A stretch of 64,000 bases of DNA, from NCBI GenBank assembly GCA_017562135.1, contig QEYB01001046.1, positions 2,790,001 to 2,854,000 of the forward strand, in the 5' to 3' direction. Each line of letters starts with the position of its first letter. Position 1 is the stretch's first letter. Below the pieces are notes generated by a model. That model saw only the letters and a program-made list of their open reading frames with translations. It ran no database searches and had not been told where the DNA came from. Position numbers and translations under genes: made by a program. Shown here piece by piece: positions 47,359-60,200 of the stretch. The stretch is from Dipylidium caninum (Eukaryota; Platyhelminthes; Cestoda; Cyclophyllidea; Dipylidiidae).

Positions 47359-48929
47359 TATACGTAAAGCCCGCTCCTATGGCGTATAGGGAAAAACAAA
47401 CAGAGCGCCACCTGTGCTTATGTTGAGAGTCATACAAATATGAGACAAGCGGTAAAATACCTGTACACTTTCACTTCTAGGCAATTTGTTGGAAAACTAA
47501 TGCAAACGGTTGCTATAACATTCTTCAGTTGTTCCTGTAACCATCTGGCTCCATGGTAATTACGTTAAGCGTTAGTGAACAGCTTCCCAGTTTTCGCTTC
47601 AGCACTACGGTTCATGGAGTCGAGAGGAGTTATGAGAATTACTGTCATCTTCGCTTTACTTTAGTGGCAAATCTACTTAAAAAGGTTCTGCCTTCTTTCA
47701 ATGCATTTTGACCACATTTAAGAGCTGATAGCATCCCACACGACAAAAATAGGTAGCTAAAGCTTACAGCACAGGTTGCTTTTTACAAAAATTATCCGTG
47801 TTACCTATCCTCTCAAATCCAAAAGTTACTCTTTTCTCTGCCTTTCCGGCCCCGGCACTATCATTTTTACTTTTCGACATATGGACTATAAATAATTTTA
47901 CCAATCTTTTCGTTCGAGGGCACATTATCTCCTCGCCCTTCAGCATGTTAATAATATAGATCCCGCTTTCCGTCTTTTATCTTACGACATTGTTGATAAA
48001 TTCGAGATTAGAGTTAGCTACGTTTTCACGTTCTTGAGAACTATAAAAATTGAAAACAATTTTAAAAATCATCCTTGGAGTACGGGAGTTCTGATACTAC
48101 GGCACCGGTGAACCAAACATAGCCTTATTTCAAGACTTTCTTCTGTGTAAATTTTAGATTTCGGTGGTAAATTTTAGATTTCGGTGGAAAACTCTAAATA
48201 TCATGCGACAGCACCATAAACAGCTTTTTCTCTGGCTGCATTTGAAGATGCTTCATAACCACCTAACGATAACATTATTATTTGTTCTTGATTATGCATA
48301 CCGTTCATGTTAACTATTATGCGGAAAAATATATGCTGAAGGTACATCAATGGTTTTATATCTGTCCCCAGATGTTGCACCGAGATAAAAGAATCCAAAA
48401 GAAGCATCCGCATTCTGTATTCATATTTGGGAACTAGAACCTTGGATGAATCTCAAAGTATTTGTAAAGCTATCCGGATAATATCAAATGAGTACCTGTT
48501 TAGTGGCGCTCATTTACTTCCTGCATACTAAAATGTAGTCTATCAATATATGCCATTATGTTTCGCGCTAAGCGTGCACGCCCTATGAACTAATAATGGT
48601 CACTCAGTTATTTTGGGTAGGCTTCATGAATAAACAAAAGCAATTTTATCCCATGTGATTCGTTACAACGGCCCACATTTATTATACAAATGCGTTAGAC
48701 CGACCTACGGGAGACGACTATCATCTTGGTACAGTCGTAGATTTCTAGATATGTTCCCTCTCCGTGGTTGAATCACTAATATGAGTACGTTGCTCAACTA
48801 TTTTATCCATTTTTTTTAACTCCCGCATCAGCATTCATTTGCTGCTTCATTGCAGCAGATGAATCGATCCATGCTAACGCCGAAGCCGCCACAAGCGGAG
48901 CCAGCAATTGTCCCATCGTTAATAAAACA
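47359..48929. other. divergent intergenic region (LAPTM4 / alpha-tubulin)
   Basis: No recognisable gene. It contains a two-copy 20-bp tandem repeat at 48147-48187. It must hold the LAPTM4 promoter; the tubulin promoter elements are just to the right. Confidence 0.5.
48147..48187. repeat. two-copy 20-bp tandem repeat
   Basis: The unit TAAATTTTAGATTTCGGTGG occurs twice without mismatch (48148-48167 and 48168-48187), preceded by a shared G. Confidence 0.9.
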
Positions 48930-48934
48930 CCAAT
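48930..48934 (+). promoter_or_regulatory. CCAAT box of alpha-tubulin (candidate)
   Basis: CCAAT in the sense orientation lies 65 bases before a TATA-like element and about 170 bases before the tubulin ATG, the classical arrangement for a strong housekeeping promoter. Short motif, so only suggestive. Confidence 0.35.
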
Positions 48935-48998
48935 CATAACTAGGATTTCTCTTATTGGTCTGTGCCAGCGAATCAAAAAATTCCATAAACGAATCGGA

Positions 48999-49007
48999 TA
49001 TATAAGG
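48999..49007 (+). promoter_or_regulatory. TATA box of alpha-tubulin (candidate)
   Basis: TATATAAGG lies about 95 bases upstream of the alpha-tubulin ATG. It would place transcription start near 49030 and give a 5' UTR of about 70 bases. Confidence 0.45.
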
Positions 49008-49101
49008 AGTAACAGCAGCTGCCACGGCAGTTTGCGTACAATCGCAGGCGTCCTCGTACTTCGTTTACCTTTCGAGGTCTTCTAGTTACTTTTTTTCCAT
49101 C

Positions 49102-50531
<1,430 letters not shown>

Positions 50532-51559
50532 GCCCATCACTGCTTTAAGTGTCTGTCGTAAACTAAACTGCCCCCAACGTGTTTGTCTTTCCCCTCTTGC
50601 ATAACCATCTTTCGGGTTAACTTCGAGTCTGATCTTAATAATTACCGCACATTAAAACGTCAGCGTTGGTTAATTTTTTCGCCCACTTGGGAACAGTGGT
50701 GTGGCGTCTACTCGGTTTTGTTTACGCTATGCAGTGGTTATGTGTCAACAGGGCAATCTTGGGGACATTGATGCTCGATGAGTTAAGCTGGCGCTGGGGA
50801 ACGGTCGTGGTGGTTTGGCCATCGTCTAGCCCACTTGGACCCCTGAGACTGTATGTTAACATGTAGGGCTCCAAGATGTGAAAGTACGAACTTGTACTCG
50901 GTCGGACGTGGGGCTTGTGGGTAAGCGCGAATGTTATAAGGGATTCGTGTGGTAGCGGATTTAGTTACCACTACCTTATCTTTCGGTTGATTTGCGTGTC
51001 ACCCACGGGAATGCATTTAAGGTCGCTGCTGCAGCTGAATTCAATGGTCTCCAGATTTTCATTCAGCTGCCAGGGAGCACGTTCCTTTCTACGTCATTGA
51101 TGCTGCCCTGTTTGCCGGGTGGTAAGAGTTTTTACTCTAACAAATACGAAGGTTCTAGTTCAAATGCACAACGGTTGTTCCGCCGTTTCTTTCGGGGGCA
51201 GTTACCGACGTAAATGGGCAAATCCTTTTTCGACTTTATAACTGAGACGTTGAAATGCATAAATCTTGGCCCAACTCCACAAAATTCCGCATTCTATTCT
51301 TTTTGCTGTGTAAACAGGTCCCAATTCTGTTGACAAGTTTCTGGTTGAGTGAGGACCATTTCCATTGCCCTTTCCCAGTACTTATGACTTTGTGTAACCT
51401 CTAAGCTAACAGTAAAGATTTGCTTAAAGATCATAATTCAGAGGTCGACAGCGCTACTTCACTAAAGTTCACGTAAGGCGTCGCTAAAGCCATGAATGAG
51501 GAGACTCTCTCTCTCTCACGTTGCTAGGTTCACTTACACTTGTGTTTGAAACAACATTT

Positions 51560-51730
51560 CTTTTCTCTCGCACCATGGCGACGCGAAGCGCGTGGGTATT
51601 TGCATGCAGCGACGCGTAACCACACCTACGCACACACCGCGTGGCGGCGTGATTCAATGTGCGTGTGCGCGTCGCGCACCGGGCGCTTGCACGTCCCGTC
51701 TGGGCAATCGATAAGGCCTAAACCAATCAG
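51560..51730. promoter_or_regulatory. CpG-rich patch with octamer and CCAAT motifs
   Basis: CpG-dense segment inside AT-rich DNA. It contains an ATTTGCAT octamer at 51598-51605, many CG/GC-rich words, and CCAAT at 51723-51727. It resembles an orphan promoter; no transcript downstream on either strand could be recognised. Confidence 0.3.
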
Positions 51731-52569
51731 AAGCCAAGACATGAATCTTGCAGTTTGGCTCGGCCTAAGACCGGCCTCAGCAGCCAGGCCAAAAGTTGCC
51801 ATAGCATCTCGGCTGTATGTATTCAGGTGGCAGCGTAGTATTTCTTTATTCGCTTTATGGACCTATTCATTCGTGTTTTTCTTCTTAAATGCGCTAAAAC
51901 CAGTCTGGGTAATCTAGTCTTAGTTAATGCGGAGGACGAAAGGTAGCCTTCAGTTGTATCAGCTGAGGTTTAAGCACTAGCTCTCATCTTGCTAAATATT
52001 TGCTATGATTGTCCACTGCAAATTGGTCTCACATATAAGGGCCATATTTTGGTTCCATATGTAGTTTACTGAAAACTAGGTTCTTCAGTGCTCTTGTCTG
52101 ATACTTTGAAGAGTTAGAGTGGTTATTAAAGAACGGTGCCACTAACGTTGTCACATTAATGGAAATAAGCAAGAGGAACAAATAAAATCTCACAGCCGCC
52201 GAACATGGGCCTCAAAGCCTAAAGTTTTTCCTTAATGATGATCTGAGACCAATGGAGGACCTCCGTGCTTTAATCCATTGCAAATACTTCCTATGACGTG
52301 TAATCTTTAACATATTTCTGTTTGCTATACCACTTTCATTATCATTTGTCGATCTCGCGTTGTGTTCACGTCCTTCAGGAATTGTCTTTTTTACGAGAAT
52401 CAACTTTCAAGTTTCCAGCATTTTCCATTTCGTTTTCTAGCGGCGGATAAAAACGTCGCAGGTCTGCTTATATTCCCTCACTCTCTTGCGAAATTCCGTC
52501 CGGTTATTTGAGAAAAACTTTTAGAATATAGGGGAGAAGCAGAAGCAATGCCTAGCGTCACCAAGCAAA

Positions 52570-52630
52570 GCGTCACCCGACACAGGCCCGGGTGAAGGCT
52601 GAGTCACCAGGCGAGGCTTGTGGGTGACGC
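52570..52630. repeat. inverted repeat in GC-rich patch
   Basis: GCGTCACCC (52570-52578) and its exact complement GGGTGACGC (52622-52630) flank a GC-rich spacer. A further GCGTCACC copy lies just upstream, followed by a C-rich tract (52641-52675). Confidence 0.6.
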
Positions 52631-53568
52631 ATCCGAGGTTTTCCCCCCACCCCTCGCCCCTTCGCATCCCCCCCGCCAAGAGGATCGGGCTGTCTAAGCG
52701 CAAACATCTCACCGCTATGCTCTATTTACTCCTCAGGCTGCTAGAACCTTAGGAACGTTGAAACCATGGTAAGTGGGACAACGGTGCGGATGAGAGTAAT
52801 AAAATATTGGCTAACCTATATATACGAGCAAACATGCAGGAGAGATGGACCCTGGGTAAAATGCACAAAATATGAGCGAAAAGTCTTTCTATGGCCTTAT
52901 TGTTGAATTTCTCTCGGTTAACTGCTTTTATTTTGAGGAAATATTGGGTATGGGTCGAGGAAGGAATTAAACACATTGTACTTACTACATAAAAGTAAAG
53001 ATTTACCAAAGCATGTTGGCTAAAGATATGATAAATTAATACAACCTAAAGAGTAGTATCGAGGTTCGCATTACTCTCCATAGGTGTTGAAGAATTCATG
53101 TTAGCACTTGTACACGGGTGAATTAGGTCGGGAGGTCGCAGCGATCACATACTTCATTGCCTTTTTGAATGGATTGCTGCGTGTTAAATCACCCTAGCAA
53201 GCATAGTGAAGGTGGGTTAATCGATATCCACCAGCGCGGATGTCATGGGAACGCTGTAGGACTCCGTGTTCGAAATCAGGTCAAGGCAAGTGTGCCTGAA
53301 TGAACTAATGTGATTTGGGAATGGCATTTGAAGGAAACCACAAAAATAAAAGATATACAAAAGGCGATCATCCTATTCTCATCTGACTCGCGTATCATCG
53401 ACAACATTTTGACACAATACATGATTTCGTCGAGGAACAAGATGTAAGGAGGTGTTTGAGGAAAATTGTCAGTACGAAACACTAAATAATCTGTACATGC
53501 ATTGCCTTCAAACGCGAAACAGTTTGTAACTGCACCCCACAAAGCGCTTTGGAAGACAAAGGACTCAC

Positions 53569-53646
53569 AGTCGACACCAAGAAGGCCTTCCCAAGAATCT
53601 CAATCTCACTCCCGGATAATTTATTGATTGCTAAATCGGTTGGCAT
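53569..53646 (-). other. possible start exon of an unidentified minus-strand gene
   Basis: A 26-codon frame beginning ATG (MPTDLAINKLSGSEIEI onwards) runs into a GTGAGT donor in phase 0. The plus strand here is A-rich, as expected on the template side of a minus-strand transcript. It would be divergent from PWP2. Downstream exons could not be joined with confidence and no family is recognised. Confidence 0.2.
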
Positions 53647-54256
53647 ATTGAAGCAGAATTCAGAGTTATTTTACAGGGCAGTTATGGGAGTTCGGCAGGA
53701 TTTGGAGCAGAAACGATGAAAAGCGACAAACAAAACAGATAAATACTACATCATGCGAATTGGGTTTTCAGGTGTGTTTTTAGTTTAACAATTCTACATT
53801 TCAATTAGGCCCTCACTGGCTTTTCTGATATATCTGCTCTTCCAAAACAAAATTATTACCAAAATAACAGACCCGAAGGCAACTTTTTTAGATAGGTTAA
53901 TCAACTAGTTCTTTTGTTGCAGCGTACATGTTTCGGTGCGTGGCCGAAATCGGTACATTTATAAATTTTTACGAAAAAACGCCAACATGATAACACAATT
54001 GCGGGAATAAACAATATTATATACCTATAACCGCTACTATCTACGTAACAAAATTTTTCAAATATCCACAGTAACCAAATGTAAACAAAATAAGTGTTAA
54101 CTAAGTAAGATTATTACTGCCAACTTTAAGCTAAATATAATGAGACTATCTCACTGCGCATACGCACAGTATCTCGTTGTTTTATTTCATCGGTGCCCTG
54201 CCGTTTACTTGAACCCAACACGCTTACTTACATTGGCAAATGATTTAGGCGACCAA

Positions 54257-57200
54257 ATGAGGCTTAATTTCAAGGTTTGTCAGTGATATTTCCCACTTTC
54301 CAGTTCACTAACTTGTTTGGAACGGTTTACAAGTCTGGAAACCTGGAATTTACACAAAATGGATCATGTCTTTTGAGCCCTGTTGGGAATCAAGTTACAC
54401 TATTCCACCTCCTTCGGTTCGTTTAAGTTCCCACTTTCATATTTTTAGGGACGAGGCCCGTACTCTCTCTGTAAATAGCCAGTTTAATTTGACGCATATT
54501 TTATTGTCCCCTGTATTGCCCGTCCTCTTCACGGTAAACACAAGTAAGGCATTTTTGCTTCTGTCTTACTAGCGTGTAGACGGCGATGGGTCCATCGTGT
54601 CTTTACATTCTGGGCATGTTATTAACACTTACAAATTCCGACATCCCATATCGGCTGCTGCCTTCAGTCCAGACGGAAAGTAATTCTTCTTTTTTGTAAC
54701 ACCTCTAGATATTTGGCGTTGGCTAAAAATCACTGCATCATGGTATTTTTTGCCCCGGAGCCTAATCGCAACCCGAACTCTCTGGAATTATACCGGTTCC
54801 TCTATGGCTTTCAAGATTCCGTTAAAAATATTGATTGGTCATCAGATTCGAGGTAATACACCCAATCAACCCAGTATTTGTTTCTACTTTTTCTCAATAG
54901 GTTTATGATCGCTGGGAGTGACGACATGACAGCACGCATACTCTCCGTGAAGAAATGTGATAAACTAATAATCTACACTCTCTCAGGCCACAAGGCCCCT
55001 GTCTTTGCAAGATTCTGCGACGACAATAGCCTCAATTGCTTCACTCTTAGTACTGATGGCGAATTTAAAATGTGGACATGTGACACCGAATTAAGGGAGA
55101 TGGACGTCAAGGTCGAGGGGGAAGAAAACGTTAAAACTACCTTCCGTTTGACTTCAAAGCATTTCTATCGTAACGCTCAAGATCACCGCATTCCGCAGTC
55201 TATTACGGCCATCACTTACCATCGCAAATTGCAGGTGTTGGTTGCTGGTTTTGAAGACGGTGTCATCATGCTTCATCAACTGCCCGAGTTCACACTTATA
55301 GACAGAGCTAGGTAGCACGTTTTTGTTAAATTTATCTATCTAACTACTGAGACGACTTTTGGTTAAAGTAATTTCCCGCTAATATTTTCACTCCTCGACG
55401 ATAATCCGAGTGTATACCCAATACGAACATTGACAAGTAGGCCTCCAACCCACTAATTATTCAGTCCTGTTTTAAAACTCATTGGTAAGCTATGAAATCG
55501 CTTGCGCCTTTTTTGTATTTCTATAGCCTCTCGACAGTATATATGACTTTTTAAGACTTACATCGAACTTTCATATGCTAAGTAACTAGAGTTTATATTT
55601 GTCGTGACAAATGCTAAATTCACTGGCAAATTAAAGACCCCTTAGATAGCATTTTTATCTGACAGTAGATTGCTTAATAATATTAAACAGTTAAGTCGGG
55701 AACCAAAAGTATCCTTAACTATCACCAATATCCTATTGCCAACATCGGTGAATATTTTTATTTGGCAGAAACATGGGTGCTACTAAGAGATTAAATACAT
55801 TTAGCGTGGAAAGATTTAATAACTATTGTTTGGGAGCACAACAGACTCAGGATGTGTGCTCTACTCATAAGTTGTAGATAGAACTGTTATTTTGACTTAA
55901 GACGGGAGCGACACCAATATATCAGTTATAAAGTAAGAGATACATGGGAAACCGATCATCTCTATAGCTAAAACGTAGAATTATAAAGCAACACCATCAT
56001 TTCTCTCTTTTGCAGATTGTTGGCCGAACCGTTGAGTACCTTATCAATAAGTCCTGCTGGGGATTGGGTGGCAGTAGCCTCGGAGGGTGGTGGAGGAGCT
56101 GGTGGAGAGTTGGCCGTGTGGGAGTGGCGCACCCGGTGCGTTCACCTTCGCGCCGCTTCGCACGCCGCCAACGAAGTAGCTGACCTTGCCTATTCGCCAG
56201 ATGGTCGGCTCTTGGCTACTGGAGGCCGTGACGCCAAGGTGCGTCTCTGGCGAGTTGCCTCCGGCGGTCGCGCCGTCGTCACTTTCCACGACCATACCGC
56301 TCCCATCACTTCTGTTGTCTTCCCTCGTACCAAACCGAAGGTGGTTATCTCTTCCAGTCTCGATGGTACGATAAGGGCCTTCGATTTGAACAGGTCAATC
56401 CCTTTTTCATAGCGAATAAATGATTCCTGTTTTTTTAAACTACCCAGTTCGACCCAGGTTTTTTACACCTTCATAGCACATTTGCCTCACCTAACCCGGT
56501 TTCTTCAATGTTGATTAATCAGGACCTCACATTTGTGACTGACTATTTGAAAAGGGTGCATATTTCGATGATTCAAAGCGAAATTTTATTTATGTGAAGA
56601 TTGAAGAGTAAAATACTGGTCCGGCATCCAAGTGGGAACTATCTTTTGTGTATTTGATTACCTTAATCGAGTTGGCAACTCATTAACCAAGGCTTGACTC
56701 TTCTTCCCCATAGAATATTGTGTATTGAGCAAAATGCTTTTTACACTCCAGCAATTCGAAATCGGCGACTTGTCCACCTCATTGGAACCATATGTGTGAA
56801 ATTATTATTTGTAATACAATAATAGCCTTTATTTTCAACACAGATACCGTAACTTTCGGACAATGTCGGTGCCCCATCGTGGTGGGGTGCAGTTCTCTTG
56901 CTTGGCGGTAGAATCTACAGGCGAACTGGTGGCTAGTGGTGCCTTAGACACATTCGAGGGTTTCATCTTTTCTCTGCGCACCGGAGACCTCCTAGCCACC
57001 CTTTCTGGCCACACTGCACCAGTTTCTGCGGTGCAATTCAATCCCGGATTAGAGCAGTTTGGTAGACTGGAAAGTCCTCTCCGCCAGTTGGGATGGCTCT
57101 GTACGTACTTGGAGTCTGGCCGAATGTGAAGCAGCCTCTGGTGGCGAAGGTGGCGGGTGTTCACTGTTGGAGACCATTTCCGTGCCCCTAGACGGTCAGT

Positions 57201-60200
57201 TTAATGTTCAGTGAAGTATTAGCGTTTTATCTGTTGTAGAAGAAACTTAGGAATAGTCGTAGTTATGTTATCAATTACTGTCAAGTTTCTTACGTTTAAG
57301 CTTGGCAAGGTCTAGCCGTGAAGAGAACCAACTTCAGACAGTTATTCTACCTGCAATATGTTTGGGTTAACGCAAACTTGGAGAATGGATAAACTTGTGA
57401 AGTTAACTTTCTTAGCATGTTGATTTGCTTATCCTGAGGGTCTGGAAAATGGGTATATCTTTACAAAACCTCGTTTTCGATCTTTAAATTCTGTTTACAG
57501 GATAGTGAGTAACTGCATTTATGTCTACTCTAAATCGCATATCATAATTTCTGCCTCACCTTCGGAATATGCATCTGCCTCGTCATTCAAGCTTAATGAC
57601 AGGGTTACGGCATTCTTTTAAATCAGTCTTGTCTTTCCGAATTCTTGACTGAATTCACCCACAAAATTTAAGAACCCAGACTGATGAGTTTATTAAATCA
57701 TTTTAAATTAAGAAGTAGACAGGCGTTTCTCATAAAATTGGGATTATTGATGTCCTTGTGGAATGAGATGGGCCTCAAGTCGTGTTTTGTTTGGTTTCGC
57801 CCTTAAAATAGTGCAGAGCTTTTGTCTGATTTTTTGATTTATTTTGGAAAGAGTTGCCGCTGATCAACTTTGCGGATACGAGCAAAAAGACTTTGTTATT
57901 ATATAGTGGAGCATGCGATTGAACGTTTTTAAATTTTCTTGCATACTTTAGGAGATGCCCGTTTTCTATACTAGCTGAGTGAGAGGCTCATTCATGCTTG
58001 CGATGTTTGTACTTAGACTTCACCATTTTTAGCGAAACGATAAACACCAATATGATCCTATTGGTATTCAGAGAATTTTTAGGTAATATATTGTCATTTA
58101 TCAGGTAAAAATGGATTTTGTAATTTAATATTGACAATGTACATGATATTCTAGTATTCTCAGTATTTCGTTCACTAATTTTTCTTTTGTAAGTTTCATT
58201 GGATTGTTACTATATTTAACTTTTCTCTTTATCTTGGTCTTTATATACGATAATGTACTTATCGTTTTCTCGAATTTTATGGTTTATTTTGCCCTTTATA
58301 ATTGCTTTTTTCTGGATGTCATGGAATCTTAATATTTCATTATCACTTTTCTTTATTCCCATTGATGGGCCAAAGTATTTTTTAGGTTAGATTAACTGCT
58401 CGGTCGAATAATGGATCTCTGAAAAAATAAGTATTTCGAATCTCGTACACTTCCATATGAATAAACAGATTTAGTGAACACTACTGAGTACAGCTTCTTC
58501 CTGACTGATTTATTTAACCTTTTCAATTTGCCTGATTCACTATCTTTGTAGCTCAGGTTCCAATCAAATGTATGCATTGGTACACTCAGGTTTTTTAGTA
58601 ACTCGAGTTGAACCGTATGATTGGGCGGTTAATCCGTATGAGTGACGCTTTTCAATGGCATACTCTACTGGTGCAGATGCATAAAACAATGCTTTCCTCT
58701 TCCCTCCCTAGTCAGTTAGCCCTTATTTTTTGCATTCTAGTCGTGTGCACAGCATACCGTCATGACGGTCGGGAGTTGGCAGTTGCCTTGCTCAACGCTA
58801 CCATTCTCCTCTTCGACCCCGCAGAGGGCACTCAGTTGGGTAGCATAGAAGGTCGCTGCGACCTTGATGTCGCCCAGGTCTCCAATGAGGACAAAGTCAC
58901 TCCTTACAGAGCGGCTAGAGAGAGGTGAGTCTAACTCGATTCCTCCAGAAATATTGTTTTCAAGTAATATGTCTTCAGCAAGTTTTATGAGAGGCTGTGT
59001 TTCTTTCATAGGTTTAAAGTATTGTTAGATTTTGTCAACTCGGCGGTTCCTTTAGATAAATGCATAATTCATTTTGTGTAGATACCCCGTAAATTCTGAG
59101 CGTGCCCATACCCATATTTCCTTATACACGACTGTGAGTCAGCATTTCTCATTACCATTGTTTCCGCAAACGCAGGTTACTTGTCGGAATATTATGGTAA
59201 ACGAATACGACATATGGGTTTTTTATTCAAATGTTAGTTGTTGAACAGCGAATTTGTAGCTTTACATTAGTAAATTTGAATGATTTTTTTGATAATTTGA
59301 TAATTATTAAGTTCGTATGTGGACTTTTACCTGAGACAACTTACTACACCGATTTTTTGTCATTAGGTAGCCACTGCTGATAACCTTATTTTGCATTGGC
59401 CTCAAAGTTGTTGAGTAGTTTTGTGGTAATTTCTGAGTAAACGTATCTGTTTCTGCCGAATGTACCAAATACTCGTGCTCCAAATGACTTAAACTAATAG
59501 AAAGGTTGAACCAAAATGATACAATGATCTGATGGTATTGCAGATTTTGATGTATATTGCACTTTTTGCGACAGTTCTATTTTGTGATAGGTGATATTAC
59601 CATTTAAAACAGCTTGCCCCTTAAACTGATTTATGAGTGTATAAATAGAAAAGACTGAAACGGAGGTCGGCAACATTGACGTCTTCTGTAATTTTTCAGT
59701 TCGACGTCAGTCCTGGAAGTGGAAAGATCTTTTTTAACAATGGGTGAAGCGGTAAAGGGCATCACGACACCTTTCTCTATTCCGATTTTGCCCCAAGCGT
59801 TTAAATTTAACATAGGGAAGCTTGCTTACTGTCAATTATTAAATCGCATTAAGATAACTTTTGATGCCATATTTTTAAATGTGGTGAATAGTAAAATTAT
59901 TATTACACCTAAATTACAAAAATAACTTGAGCTTATTCTGCATGAACTTTTCTCAGTACTTTTAAGAACGCCTTTAACAATTTTTTTCACTGTCAAGTTA
60001 GTGCTTTCTTACTTGACGACTGTAATTTAGTTTTTCCTGACGTAAGAAGAACCAAACAAAAGGTTCAAAATAAAAACAGAATTAACAATTCACTGAGCAT
60101 TTGAGATTTTGGTACAGTAGGGTAGCCAATAGCTCATTGGAGTTTCATACTTAATGGTCCCAACACTGGAACACCAAGGCTTGGCGATAAACATCGCAAT

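Larger units (their letters stand above)
50532..54256. other. intergenic, mostly unassigned
   Basis: Between alpha-tubulin and PWP2. It contains a CpG-rich patch with octamer and CCAAT motifs (51560-51730), a GC-rich patch with a long-arm inverted repeat (52541-52700) and a possible start exon on the minus strand (53569-53646). Otherwise AT-rich with no family-like frames. Confidence 0.45.

Noticed and set aside
48828..49025. 65-codon minus-strand frame overlapping the tubulin promoter
   Set aside because: Both strands are open here; position directly over CCAAT/TATA-like elements argues for promoter DNA.
57003..57050. 31-bp micro-intron in PWP2 exon 8 as the explanation of the frame break
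   Set aside because: It would remove VSAVQFNP, a strong WD-repeat match; a one-base indel is the simpler reading, though not proven.
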